Shown here in pieces: positions 1-44,070 of a stretch of DNA of 64,000 bases. Position 1 is the first letter of the stretch, and every line of letters begins with the position of its first letter. The DNA is taken from contig CM066730.1 of assembly GCA_033961575.1 (NCBI GenBank), forward strand, positions 150,005,523-150,069,522, in the 5' to 3' direction. Both the position numbers and the translations under genes were made by a program. The DNA comes from Aselliscus stoliczkanus. Its lineage: Eukaryota > Chordata > Mammalia > Chiroptera > Hipposideridae. The notes below the pieces were generated by a model. That model did no database searches, had not been told where the DNA came from, and saw only the letters and a list, made by a program, of their open reading frames with translations.

Positions 1-1427
1 AATTTGTTCTGACTATAGGAGGAAAGATGCTTCTTTACTGGAACATGTTTATGATTGCCAAATAAAGTAGAAGGTGACTGTCGAAGGAGGTTGTTTATGT
101 TGCCGCATTGAACACTTCAAAATAGCTAAGTTATCATAGGAGGTTGTTAACTTCATTGGATTGTTGTTTCTGGTTCTTATGAGTCATTGTTTCAAGCTCC
201 AGTTCCCCTGGCATCTGAATTCAGGAGCTATCCATGACATTCCCTTTACCTGTTAACAGTCATTCATATTTATGTAAGGAGAAGCTTCTGTTACAGTTAA
301 GTTTCTTTTGTATTTTGAGTTTTTGTTCGAGCTTTCTTCATTCTGTTCCCATTCCTTGTTCTTCTCTTGTCTACAAACTTTGAACTCAGTTTAGTTTGGA
401 AAAGCGATTCTGTGCAGCCATATAAACTGTTATGACATACTCAGTTTGGGTTAGTGAAGGTTTTCTTTCCCTCTTCACTGGTCACTGTGCAAAGGCTCAG
501 CGTACACACCAGTTCTCCCCCTAGGCTAAAAATCTTTCCAGTCCCATTCACAGCATAGTGTGTCCACGTGGGTGTCTAGATGAATTTTAGTTTTTAAACA
601 TGCAGCTACCATAATCTGCTTCTTTACCTATCAGTCTTTTTCTACTCACTCTTCTAGGAAATGAGCATTGTACTCTGAGCATGTCAGGGAATAGAATTCC
701 CAGTTTGCCTTTGAAATGAGCAGAATAAAAACAACTCATTTCCTCATATACATATTTTGATTTGGGGGGTGGGGAAGAAGGGAGCATGCCCCAAAAAACA
801 TTTGGCATTACCCTGAGGACAGACCTTTGTCCTTATTCTGTAGATTTGAAGGAAATGAGTCTGAGATCCCTTGAGATTCGGGGTGGGGGTGGGGGGGTGG
901 TATTACAGATCTTGTTATTAACTAAAAAGACTCAGATCTTTTTTTTAGAATCCTTAAGAGCTTTGGATATATTTGAAATCTTAAGAAGTTTATTCTACTG
1001 CGAAGCAACCTGGTATGATTTTAACCATAGAAATTACTTGTTTTTTGCTAAGTAGTTCATCTTTCACGGACATGTTTCCTTTTTTCTGGGCTGCCTTTCT
1101 GAACTGCTTTTTATTCCCTAGCTCTATAGTTCTGCAGATGTTTTGTTCAATGTTGGTGGTACATATATCTCTATGTTCAATTTTCTTTGAATTAAAGCAC
1201 AGCTCAGAAAAACTTTAAGTCTGCAGTCCTGCATAATCCTGAAGACCAGTGTCTGTGTGATAGTCTTTCCTACAGTTTCCCTAGAGATCTTAAAGCTTTG
1301 TCCCTGACACATAGTACTTGAATTGTTAATATTAGGAGAAAATTGGGTAAGTAAATATTTGAACACAGGTACAGCTTGGTCCTTAAACTCCTTGACATTT
1401 AAAAATAATCTAAATAATCTGTCTAAA
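1..1427. other. EIF2B3 intron, no gene seen
   Basis: This is intronic sequence upstream of the first visible EIF2B3 exon. I see no exon, RNA gene or recognisable young repeat apart from a G-rich run at 880-900. Open frames here are short and show no familiar protein. Confidence 0.6.
880..900 (+). other. G-quadruplex-type G-rich run
   Basis: The plus strand has G runs of 4, 5 and 7 separated by single T residues, followed by another GG. The run of 7 can be split, so the tract fits the G3+N1-7 four-run pattern. Folding is inference. Confidence 0.45.
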
Positions 1428-1944
1428 GGGCCAGCCGAGTGGCTCAGTTGGTTAAGAGTTAGCTTAAGAGCATGAGCTCTGAGCAGCAGGTCCTCCAGTT
1501 CAATTCCCACATGGGCCAGTAACGCTGTGCCCGAACTGAGCTGTCGCTGAGCTGTCAACAGATGGCAGGATGGCTCAGCTGGTGAGAGCATGTGCTCCTA
1601 ACCATGAGACTGCCTGTTCGATGGTGGGCTACACCCGCCCGCAACTAAGACTGAACTCGGCTCCTGGAGCTGAGCTGCTGCCTGGATGGCTCAGTGGATA
1701 GAGCCGTGCGCTCTTAACAACAAGGCTGCTGGTTCGACTCCCGCATGGGATGGTGGCTACACCCACCCTCAACTAAGATTGTAACACAGCACCTTGAGCT
1801 TAGAGGCCACAAGCTGCCGTCGGGCAGCCAGATGGCGACTGGCGCCCTCCACAACTAAGACTGAAGAACAACAATTTGGTTGGTCCCCTCCCCAACTCTC
1901 CAACACTGTCCGCCTCCTCCAATTCCCCAATTTAAAAAAAAAAG
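1428..1944 (+). mobile_element. SINE, class C (three tRNA-like modules)
   Basis: The element starts 'gggccagccgagtggctcag' and has three consecutive tRNA-like modules. Each has an A-box-like 'ggctcag' and a B-box-like 'ggttcgattcc' or 'gttcgat' segment. The modules begin near 1436, 1570 and 1686. It ends in the C tail 'ccaattccccaattt' and poly(A). This is the most complete C copy in the window. Confidence 0.85.
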
Positions 1945-2048
1945 TCAATTATATTTCTACGTACTGGCAATGAACACTCCAAAAATACATGATAAGAAAT
2001 CAATTATATTTACAGTAATATCAAAAAGAATAAAATACTTAGGAGTAA

Positions 2049-2467
2049 CTTTTTTTCTTTTTAAAGATTTTATTGGGGAATTGGGGAAGGGGAACACTGT
2101 TGGGGAATTGGGGAAGGGGAACAGACAAGTTGTTGTCCTTTAACCTTAGTTGTGGAGGATGCAGCTAGCTCAGCTCCAAGTTCAGTCGCCATTCAGTTGC
2201 CCATCAGCAGCTCACAGCCACTCATCTCAAGGTGCCGTGTTGAATCTTAGTTGTGAGTGGACATAGCCCACCATCCCATGCAGGAGTCGAATTGGCAACC
2301 TTGTTGTTAGTAGCATGTGCTCTCACTAGCTGAGCCATCCTGCCACCTGTTGGCAGCTCAGTGGCAGCTCAGCTCAGATGCAGCTTCCCTGGCTGATGTG
2401 GGAATCCAACCCACGACCCTGTACTTGGAGCTCGTGCTCTTAACCAGTTGAGCCACTCGGCCAGCCC
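2049..2467 (-). mobile_element. SINE, class C, reverse
   Basis: The reverse complement carries the C tail at the left (two 'ttggggaattggggaaggg' blocks) and the head at the right ('ctcggccagccc'). TSD 'aggagtaa' flanks it at 2041-2048 and 2468-2475, so it inserted into the older L1. Confidence 0.85.
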
Positions 2468-2744
2468 AGGAGTAAATTTAATAGAAGACATATATATTGA
2501 AAATTATAAAACATTGCTGAGAGAAATTAAATAAAATTTAAATATGTATATGGAAACACATTCCATGTTCCTGGATTAGAAGACTCAATATTGTTAAGAT
2601 GGCAGTTCTCTACAAACTGATGTAGATTCAGTACAAACCCTATCAGAATCTCAGTGGAGTTTTTGTAGAAATTGATAAGTTGATCCTAAAAGTTATATGG
2701 AAATGCTCAGGATCCAGAATAACCAATAGAGTCAATAGAATTTT

Positions 2745-2875
2745 AACAGCTATATACTATGTCAGAGGGGTAGTAGATTGGGGATAGGGGGTTATCACTT
2801 TGTGAGGGGTGTAAATGTCTAACTATTGCTTTGTACACCTGAAACTAATAAAAAATAAATAAAAAACAATTTTGA
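2745..2875 (+). mobile_element. LINE-1 3'-end-like fragment
   Basis: The segment ending 'tttgtacacctgaaactaat' and an A-rich tail resembles the 3' end seen again at 63049-63231 ('ttgtacacctgaaacctatg'). It interrupts the L1 ORF2 remnant. Family assignment is tentative. Confidence 0.45.
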
Positions 2876-3348
2876 AAAAGAACTAAAATGTTGAAAAATT
2901 TACACTTCCCAAATTCAAAACTTACTATAAAACTACAGTAATCAAGACAGTATGGTACTGGCATAAGGATAAACATATAGATCAGTGGCACAGAATTGAG
3001 AGTCCAAAAATAAACTCTTATCTTTATGGTCAGTTGAGTTTTACCAGAGATGTCAAGGCAACTCAATGAGCAAAGAATAGTCTTTTACACAAATGGTGCT
3101 GGAGTAATTTGATATTCACATGCAAAAAGACTAATTTATACCCTTATCTCACTCCATACACAAAAATGAAAATGGTTTATAGACCTAATGTAAGAATTAA
3201 AACTATAAAAATTTTAGAAGTAAACATAGCAGAAAATCTTCATGAACTTGGGTTAGGCAAAGAGTTCTTACATGCAACACTAAAAACAAACCCCATAAAA
3301 GAAAACATTTATAAATTTTTTTTCTTCAAAATTAAAGACTGTAAGCAA

Positions 3349-3461
3349 TTTTTTTTTTTTTTTTTTTGAGGGCAGTGTCACTGGCCCTCATATGTGGGAC
3401 CCGAACCAGGACCGCTGGCTTCCCAAGCCAGTGCTTAACCACCACGCCACTCGGCCGGCCC
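3349..3461 (-). mobile_element. SINE, class A, reverse
   Basis: Poly(T), then 'gagggcagtgtcactggccc', ending at 'ctcggccggccc'. The flanks 'caaaattaaagactgtaagc' and 'caaaaattaaagattttaaa' look like a diverged TSD in L1 sequence. Confidence 0.85.
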
Positions 3462-3806
3462 AAAAATTAAAGATTTTAAACCACAAAAGACACCATTAAG
3501 GAAATAAAAAGAGGGCAGAAGGTCCAAAGTGGCAGAATAGACAATATAATTATCATAATACTATTTAAGTCATATATAAAAACATAATTGTGAAAAACAG
3601 AATTTTTAATAGCAGTCAATGACAGAATTAGAAATTAAAGTAAAATATTTCTGTTCTAAAACATAGTAGTTAAATAATTATGTTTATTTAGCCACTTAAT
3701 CTATAAAAACAAAATTTAGAAAACTATACCATTGTTAATATATACATGTATATATTTCTCATTATTTATGAAAGTTTCTGGAAGGCTTATTTAAATATTG
3801 TTTATT

Positions 3807-3913
3807 GGGCCGGCCAAGTGGCATGGTGGTTGGGCGCTGGCTTGGGAGGCCAGCGGCTCAGGTCCCACATGTGAAAGCCAGTGACACTGCCCTCAAAAAA
3901 AAAAAAAAAAAAA
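3807..3913 (+). mobile_element. SINE, class A
   Basis: It runs from 'gggccggccaagtggcatgg' to 'gacactgccctc' plus poly(A). The flanks share 'aaat[at]ttgttta', a probable diverged TSD. Confidence 0.8.
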
Positions 3914-4615
3914 GTAAATTTTGTTTATGTAAAACCAAATGGTTTATTTTCACAGTGTCAGTGGGGTTTGAATATCACTTCTCTGCCAAATTTAATTCAT
4001 ACTAAGCACCTGAGCTCCACAAAAACAGCTTTATGAATTTTAAATCTTTTACCTTTTGAGTATTAACTGAAGCTTAATATAAGTAGTGGAATGTTTTAAA
4101 TAATAATTTTAAAGTTCTATTCTTATTAAAACTACTGCCTAACAAAATGAAAAAAAGAAAAGAAGAACACTTACAACTTAATAAGATGACCAACAACCCA
4201 ATTTAAAATGGGCTAAAGGTTTGAAGGGATATTTCACCAAAGATACCAAATGGCAAATAAGCACATGAAAAGATTGCCAACATCATTAGTCACTAAGGAA
4301 ATGCAAATTTAAACCACAGTGACACAATTGGCTTGTCTGTTGGGTGTGTGTTATGGGTGTGGGATTCCAAGTCTAACTCCTCTGTTGCTCTTTTGAAACA
4401 TTCCCCAAAGAGTGGAAGCCCAGGGTGGTGCACCTTAACTTATTTGAGAAATTACTTCTAGGGTATCTAGATCCCATGAGAATAATTTTCCTTAAATCCA
4501 TAAGCCAGTCAAAGCAAAGTAACACTGAGTAGAAGAAAGATGACAACCAGGAAGCTATGATTGGAATCTCCACTTTTCCACACTTCTTCTTTCCTCATCT
4601 CCCTCAGCTGTCTGG

Positions 4616-4620
<5 letters not shown>

Positions 4621-4663
<43 letters not shown>
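4621..4663 (+). repeat. (ATT)n microsatellite
   Basis: About 14 uninterrupted ATT units. Confidence 0.95.
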
Positions 4664-4664
<1 letters not shown>

Positions 4665-4740
4665 ATAACCTCAGATATTATAAACATGACATTTCTTAAG
4701 GCTGAAACCAAAATGGCAAACTAAAATAGCAACTAGGCAG

Positions 4741-4854
4741 GGCCGGCCGAATGGTGTGGTGGTTAAGCGCTGGCTTCGGAAGCCAGCGGCCCCGGTTCGG
4801 ATCCCACATATGAGGGCCAGTGACACTGCCCTCAAAAAAAATAAATAAATAAAT
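4741..4854 (+). mobile_element. SINE, class A
   Basis: Complete head, 'tgacactgccctc' end and (AAAT)n tail. It has a perfect 18-bp TSD 'aaaatagcaactaggcag' at 4723-4740 and 4855-4872. The anticodon-loop region reads 'cttcggaag' where most copies read 'cttgggaag'. Confidence 0.92.
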
Positions 4855-4894
4855 AAAATAGCAACTAGGCAGATGCCCTAATTTGACCTAATTT

Positions 4895-5045
4895 ATTCAC
4901 TTGTTTGTTTATTTAACAACTATTTATTAAACAATTACTCTGTGTGAGGTACAATGCTAAGTGCTTGCTATAAAGATAAATCTCTATCCTCAGAGAACTT
5001 TTAATCTAGTGGGAGAGAGACAAGGAAATAGGCTGTTACCTCACT
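4895..5045 (+). repeat. Ancient LINE2-type fragment
   Basis: The block around 'tatttattaaacaattactc' and the following 'aatgctaagtgcttgctata...aacttttaatctagtggg' matches the interspersed L2-type pattern 'ttattgagcacctactatgtgc ... cagtctagtggg' in decayed form. Confidence 0.5.
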
Positions 5046-5164
5046 GTGTGATAAGTTACCTGATAGAGGCAGACATAGTGTTGTGGGAGCACAAACTTGA
5101 GTGAGGATTTCCTAGAGTAAATATTACTGGGGAAAACCCTGGTGACTAAATAAGAATGGGGAGT

Positions 5165-5236
5165 TAGCAAGGTCTCTGAGACCTCACATTCAGAGACCTA
5201 ACGTTAAGTCAAGGTCTCTAACTTTCAGAGACCTAA
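5165..5236 (+). repeat. Short local duplication
   Basis: The pair 'caaggtctct' and 'cagagacctaa' occurs twice in about 70 bp, and the two motifs are partly complementary to each other. The function is unknown. Confidence 0.5.
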
Positions 5237-5689
5237 TACCAGGAAGAAAAAAGGAAAAAAAGAATAGGGAGTTAGAAAGTATTCACAGAACTTTACTTCC
5301 TCCTCTATGAAAATGGAGTGATACATGCCAAACCCTCGGGGAAAGCAAGGCTGCAGTGTGGCCTGTAAGAAGCTGGGCAGTTGGAATAGAAGCAGGAAAA
5401 GGTTAGTTACAAGAATTGTGGGTGGGAGTTTGATAAAATAGAAGACGGATGGCTTGTCAGTGATTTGATGACTCATCAATTTTGATTTAATGCCTTTGGA
5501 AGCCAAAAGCCTCATAAAGTATGAGATAGGATTTCTACAAAGAAAAGACCTTTTCTGTGGTAGGATCAGAGCTGGTCCACCATCTTGGTCTCCCCAGGGC
5601 GGGGTGTAGGCAGCATGACTCTGACCCTTATAAACTTAGTAATGCCTACTACCTAATAATAGGATAGAACCCTGGTTACCTGATTGTGA

Positions 5690-38680
<32,991 letters not shown>

Positions 38681-38765
38681 GTTTGGAGCAAGTCACACAC
38701 CTTCCTCTTGGCCCCCAGAACTACAGATGTTGTCTGGCCCACCTGTTTGACTGTATTTATTTCCC

Positions 38766-38771
38766 AATAAA
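38766..38771 (+). terminator. EIF2B3: EIF2B3 poly(A) signal
   Basis: AATAAA lies 85 bp after the stop codon, giving a short 3' UTR of about 100 nt. Confidence 0.9.
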
Positions 38772-38862
38772 AAAGGGCTTCTGAAGGCATACCGGAGACT
38801 TATGGGGTAGTGCCAGGCTCCACATCAGGGGCTCAGTGTGTGTTCCTGAGTCATGCGATAAA

Positions 38863-38871
38863 GACCACCCA
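38863..38871 (-). promoter_or_regulatory. GLI consensus site
   Basis: GACCACCCA, an exact 9-bp GLI site, about 90 bp past the EIF2B3 poly(A) signal and 160 bp before the TATA box at 39022. Confidence 0.55.
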
Positions 38872-39021
38872 GAGCCATCCTATACACCATCCAGTGTGTA
38901 GAACAAGACAGGACACAGTGGCCTAGCTCTCCTATACCAGGGTGACCAGGCAGGGGCAGCGGCTGTCCAATGGTAAAGCTCCTAGGAGGGCTACTTTCTG
39001 ACTGGCTGGCCCGACCTAGTC

Positions 39022-39399
39022 TATAAAAGCATCTCCCACCTGAAAGGGTCTGGAAGTACCTCAGTCCCTGACACTAACAAACAGGTAGGTCTAGCTGCTG
39101 GCAGTGCCACCTCGGCACATGATGCTTCCTCTACAGCTTCCAGTCGGCCCAGCCCTGAGCCTCAGCCCAGGACTTAGTATTCTGCTCCCATATCTGCCAC
39201 ACAGGTTCCCAGCCCCTGCCACCACCTACCCCCAGTCTCACCCTCTAACTCCCACCATTCACTCCCTATCCTCCCAGTCTCTAGACAATTTCTCTAGCCC
39301 AACTGCTGTCCCTTTGAGACCCTTAAAGCAAGCAGAGGCAGCCCCTGCCTAGCCAGCAAGCCTATCCCTACCAGTTTTAGTGGAGGCAAGAGTAATAAA
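39022..39399 (+). other. Candidate compact transcription unit
   Basis: TATAAAAG at 39022-39029 has a CCAAT box 55 bp upstream (38967-38971). A splice-donor-like CAG|GTAGGT lies at 39082-39090. An open frame from ATG 39119 to 39352 (77 codons; starts MMLPLQLPVGPALSLSPG, then proline- and serine-rich) follows, and AATAAA is at 39394-39399. The protein is not a family I recognise, and the ATG context is weak. It could be a small gene, an alternative 5' exon of PTCH2, or coincidence. Confidence 0.3.
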
Positions 39400-39981
39400 A
39401 GAGAGCCATGGTCTGAGAAGCCAGACCCCTTCCCACCTCCCCTTAGTGAGGTCTGTCCAACCTGGTAAGGGAGAGTCAGGACACTATATCATGGTTTGAA
39501 ATTCCTTCTGACTCTCCAGCTACATGCCTTTATATCCTAATTATTCAGAATCTCCTGCTTCAGATACTTGAGAAATGATATTTCCACACTCACAGGTCTT
39601 CTGGAGTCTTAGCCACCTTGCCTTCACCACCCCCACTCTCAAGCACACTCAGCCCCTCTCTTGCCTCTCCCTTCTCTGCATTTACAACCTGCAGCTGTTT
39701 GGTGGAAGATAAAAGTAGTTCCTGGGGTGAGATTTCACCTCCTAGAATTAAGTGAGTAAAGGTTTCTCTGATGTGCTCTCTGTGGGTGGCAGTAATTATA
39801 AAAAATGATTTGAAATACTGGTTTCTACATTGCTTCAAAAATCTGAAGTCTCAAGTTCATTTGAGTAATTTTGCCTGAGCCTTAGTGTTGTTCTCATTGA
39901 ACACTGAACTTCTGAGAGACTGATTGGATGAGCATCCCTACCCTAGCGGGCTCCACCTCCACCAGCTTTCTTGGGAGCTCT
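39400..39981. other. Intergenic, no feature seen
   Basis: Unique sequence between the candidate unit and a reverse SINE. Confidence 0.4.
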
Positions 39982-40091
39982 ATTTTTTTTTTTTTTTAGG
40001 GCAGTGTCACTGGCCCTCATATGTGGGACTGAACTGGGGCTGCTGGCGTCCCAAGCCAGCGCTTAACCACTACACCACTCAGCCGGCCCCT
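39982..40091 (-). mobile_element. SINE, class A, reverse
   Basis: Poly(T) to 'cactcagccggccc'. TSD 'cttgggagctct' / 'cttgggatctct' at 39970 and 40092. Confidence 0.88.
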
Positions 40092-41245
40092 CTTGGGATC
40101 TCTGGAGCTCCACAGCCTTCCCACTGGTCAGAACACGGTTCCTGAAAGTTTGCCCTAATCAGACAGGAGCTGCAGTGGCCCAGCAGAAGTGGTCGAAACC
40201 AATAGAACTGCAGCAGAGGTGGGAATAAAGAGCTGTGGTCCCCTTTGAAACTGACATTACATTTGTGTGGCCCACTGATGCTGGAGACAGTTCTGGCCTG
40301 AATGGATGAGGACCTGCTCTCTGTGATGGTGTTTGGCCTTGGCCAAATCACCTCCTCTCCTCTGTCCCTGAGTTCCCCCATCTGCAAACTGGGGAAGTTG
40401 GACTGGGTAACTTTTAAAGGCCCTTCCTATTAGGTTTTGTCACCTCTCTAGGAGCTTTCTGATCCTTGGGGTCTGAGTGGCTCAAGAGGCCAGAAAAGGG
40501 ATGGAGCTGGGTAGGTCTGGAGGGAGGGTGAGGTGGGGCTGGAGAAGGGTGATTAAACTGTCCCAGAGCCCTCCCATATACCTTTTCTTGATCTTCCCCA
40601 CTAAGCCCTTGGAGTCCTGACAGTATATAGAGGAAAAACCCCTCCTCTGCCTTCCCTTGCACAAGCCTATGAGCAGCCCCTACTCCAAGGAAACAGACAA
40701 GAGCTGGAGAAAACAAGACAAGGCAAGGGTTCCCTGGGGGAAGGCCTTGCTGAGCTTGAGTCTCAGCTGGGAGCAGCCCCCAGATCAGGACACTGCTGCT
40801 ATTGTCTCCAACAACTCCAGGACTGGCTGGGTGCCCAAGATGCTTTGATTTATCTTCTCTTTGCTCTATTTGTCTGCCAGAAAGCAGGAACAGTTTTTGT
40901 TTCCTTTTGGCAGCAGCTACAGAGGGTTCGAGTATGCCTGGGATACAGTGTGCAACTGAATGTCCACTGGTCAGCCACCTCTCTATGGGACAGAAGCCAG
41001 AAGAGCCAGACAGGCAAGAGTTGATAGGATCTGCCCTGCCTCCCTCAGTGACGCTCCATGAGGGAAGTAGGGACCTTCAATACCAAATCAGGGAGGACTC
41101 TGGGGAGGTATTAAGGAACAGGGCTCTGGGAGTCGTCAGGTCAGATAAAAATTTGATGGCTACTGCTCCAGGAACCCCTCGCCCACTAATACCTCACCCC
41201 TCCTGCTGGCAAGAGCTCCCTGAGCCTATAAGAAGACTGCTAAGG
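40092..41245. other. Intergenic, no gene recognised
   Basis: Unique sequence. A 175-codon open frame at 40802-41329 runs into the following SINE and has no supporting signal. Confidence 0.5.
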
Positions 41246-41352
41246 AGGGCCGGCCGAGTGGCGCGGTGGTTGGGCGCTGGCTTGGGAAGCCAGCGGCCCG
41301 GGTTCGGTCCCACATGTGAGGGCCAGTGACACTGCCCTCAAAAAAAAAAAAA
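41246..41352 (+). mobile_element. SINE, class A
   Basis: Complete copy. TSD 'aagactgctaagg' at 41233-41245 and 41353-41365. Confidence 0.9.
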
Positions 41353-41365
41353 AAGACTGCTAAGG

Positions 41366-42244
41366 TTGCCCTCCAAGCTTCCCCCGCCCACCTAGGCCAG
41401 AGGCTAAACTTCCCACTCCTTCACTTTATTCTTCCTATCCCACTCCTATCTGCAATGGAGAGGGGGCAACTGTCTTTAGCTGGAGCCTCAAGAGCAATCC
41501 AAGGGCCTGTACAGCATAGTTTAGAAACTGTTTCTATTTCCAGAGAATTGTAGAGAATATACTTTCTTTATCCACAGCCATCCCTATTCCTAAGGAGGGA
41601 TGTAAGCCAGGCCTTTGTATGCTGCTTTCTAAATAGTTAAATGTGTCTGAGGAAGGGGATGAGGGATGTGGGAAGGACCACCCAGATGGAAGGTCTAGAA
41701 AACTCAGCTCTAATGAAGCTGACTGGGAGGGAAAGAGGCTGAGTAGGAGAACACATTCACTGAAGGCCAGGATGACCTGTCCTCGACCTGGGCTGTCTGC
41801 CACCACCCAGAGGAGTGCATCATTGGCTTTTCTGCCATGGATAAATGGGGAGATTCTTAGCCTGTCTCCTTCCCCCCCGCCCTCAAGGTGAAAGGCATTC
41901 TCTCATCTCTGGTTGCAGCCTCTGGCACTAGAGACTTGACAGGTACTATTGGCCTAAAGCTGTCTACAGGGAAGGGCACACATTCCTAGGCTTGGGCCCT
42001 AAACATAATGTTTCGTTGGCAGTGAGGACTGCCAGGTCCCCTGCTTCCCTCCTCCACGCCTCAGGGTCATTGACTCTGCCTGGCCCAGATAATAAACCAG
42101 CCCAAAGTGCGGGGAGTGAGAAGTTTGGGGGAGTGCCAGGGAAAGAAGGCCTGCCCTGGCTGCTCCCACATGGACCCTACCCTGAAGCCAAGTTGGTCAC
42201 TTTACCCAACAGTTGTGTGTGAGAGAGAGAGCAAGAGAGACCTT
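41366..42244. other. Intergenic, no gene recognised
   Basis: Unique sequence holding the GLI motif at 41676. A near-match (CACCACCCA) lies near 41800. Confidence 0.4.
41676..41684 (-). promoter_or_regulatory. GLI consensus site
   Basis: GACCACCCA, about 3.6 kb upstream of the PTCH2 start codon. Confidence 0.55.
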
Positions 42245-42365
42245 ACTTTTCCTGGCACTTAGCCATATATATTATCTCATTTAATCCTTATGTCAATGTC
42301 AAAATTATGTGACATGCCCAAGATCTCACAGTCAGTATATGATTCAGGCCTTGAACTATACCTTC
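42245..42365 (-). repeat. MIR, reverse
   Basis: 'tattatctcatttaatcctt' and 'acatgcccaagatctcacag' follow the reverse MIR. Confidence 0.7.
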
Positions 42366-42559
42366 TTTTAGATTCTGTCATCTTCCCACCTCTCCCATCC
42401 AATTCCTCTCACTCCAGAAATTTTCCCTGAATATTCCAGCTCACAGTGGTTTCCCCTGTGGACTCTGTGTTCCCCCTTAGGCTGTGAACTTCCAAAAAGC
42501 AGGTATTCTGCAACCCCAGAATTTAACAAAGGGGTGAACACATAAGAAAACCCAAAGGA

Positions 42560-42708
42560 GGGCTGGCCAAGTGGCTCAGTTGGTTGAGAGCTCACTCAAG
42601 AGTGTGAGCTGAGCTCTGAGCAACAGCAGTTCGATGCCCAGCCTGAGCTGAGCTGCCGCTGAGCTGCCAACAGGTGGCAGGATGGCTCAGCTAAAATAAA
42701 AGAAAAAA
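42560..42708 (+). mobile_element. SINE, class B
   Basis: Complete B. TSD 'aagaaaacccaaagga' at 42544-42559, 'aagaaaacctaaagga' at 42709-42724. Confidence 0.9.
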
Positions 42709-42724
42709 AAGAAAACCTAAAGGA

Positions 42725-43639
42725 TGTTTGTCTTATTAATCAGTAATTAGATTTACTCCTTGGTGATAATGACTTTAGATTGCTTTTCTCTTTTGTTATT
42801 CTTTAAAGAACGTACCTGGTTTGGGCCCAAAACACATAACCCGGTCCAGTGGAAATGACAATGAACCAAGTTGTTCCACAGTGAGGCAGACTGCTCACAG
42901 AGAAAACAGAGGGGCTTCCACTTCCCTTCCTGTTCCCTGTCGTATGTGGATTTCAGTTCACCCTGGCTGAACTCAGTCAGCTTCACTCAGGAAATCACTT
43001 CACTGGGGAGAAGAAAGGTCATTCCAGAGCTTGGAGCAGCCAGAGAGTTCTAGGCCCTGGGTTGGAATGTTGGAAATGCAGACCAATTTCTCCCACTCTG
43101 GTCTTTGAACTACAAGGCAAGAAGTTTTCTCAGCAGGCAGGCCCTACCCTGGAAGCATCCATACACACACTGGACCTCACCACAGCTGTTAGCAATGGGG
43201 GGCCTGCAGTGGAAGCAGAGTCCCAAGGCCCAGGCAATTACAAATCTATTTCCACATGGACCTTATGTCTTGCAGAGTCAGGTAAGAAGATAAGGAGGGC
43301 TCTCAAGAGCTCCTTATAGCAAAGACTCTCCACTTGGCTATCCTGATGACACCCAGCCATACACATCTTTGGCTGTAGCTCCAAGAACAATATAGGGACC
43401 CATACAGCCTAGTGTAGAAGCTATTTCTATTCCTAGGGAATTGCTGAGGGTACACTTTTTATCCACAAAGAAAGTGTTATGCACACAAGCTGGTTTTAAT
43501 GTATAGTTACTGCTCAGCCAACAGCATCATACATATATTAGTTGCTCCACAGGCATTCTCTGGGTGAATGGACCAATGGAAGGGCAAACCTATTAGGTGT
43601 TCACCTCCTCAGCCCAAAGGTTCCCTTTCCCCAGGACTG
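42725..43639. other. Intergenic, no gene recognised
   Basis: Unique sequence. Segment 43370-43460 resembles 41480-41590 ('agctccaagaacaat', 'cagcctagtgtagaa', 'ctatttctattcct'), suggesting an old local duplication about 1.9 kb apart. Confidence 0.4.
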
Positions 43640-44070
43640 AAGTTCTGTAGATGATGGTAATTGACACCAGTTTTCAAAAAGCAGTTTGGGAATGTGTAGC
43701 AAGAGCCATAAGAATGTTCATACTTTTTTTGGTTTTTTTTTTTTTTTTTTTTTTTTGAGGGCAGTGTTACTGGCCCTCATATGTGGGACCGAACCGGGGC
43801 CGCTGGCTTCCAAGGCCAGCGCTTAACCACCGCGCCACTCAGCCGGCCCAAGAATGTTCATACTTTTTGACTCAATGCCCCCACTTCTGGGAATCTGTCC
43901 TAAGGACAGTCTCCAAATGATATAAAGACTATGTAGTAACATGAAATGTTTCTGATGTAATGATAAGTCTGGAAGAACTGACCAAGAAATTGGCCAGAGA
44001 TAATAGTTGCATTAGAGTAATGAATTTATTGGAGATTCTTTTTCTGTTTCCCAAACTTTACATGTTGGAA
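43640..44070 (+). mobile_element. Old LINE-1 fragment split by SINE
   Basis: 'agaatgttcatac' joins 'tttttgactcaatgccccca' and 'cttctgggaatctgtcctaa', an old L1M pattern. Confidence 0.6.
43729..43849 (-). mobile_element. SINE, class A, reverse
   Basis: TSD 'aagaatgttcatacttttt' at 43710-43728 and 43850-43868. Confidence 0.92.

Larger units (their letters stand above)
1945..4340 (+). mobile_element. Old LINE-1 ORF2 remnant, split by SINEs
   Basis: Plus-strand sequence at about 1945-2048, 2476-3348, 3462-3540 and 4140-4320 reads like decayed L1 ORF2. Recognisable stretches include the blocks around 'aagacagtatggtactggca' and 'acaaatggtgctggagtaat'. Frames are broken by stops and by insertions at 2049-2467, about 2745-2875, 3349-3461 and 3807-3913. 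The AT-rich part between 3540 and 4130 is unassigned. No intact ORF remains. Confidence 0.7.

Noticed and set aside
1124..1591. 155-codon minus-strand frame
   Set aside because: Its start lies inside a class C SINE and the remainder has no family motif or splice context.
4741..4815. tRNA genes
   Set aside because: SINE heads here and elsewhere carry A and B boxes and an anticodon-like loop, but lack proper acceptor pairing and sit in TSD-flanked repeats.
40802..41329. 175-codon plus-strand frame between the genes
   Set aside because: It ends inside a class A SINE, with no promoter or splice signals and no recognisable domain.
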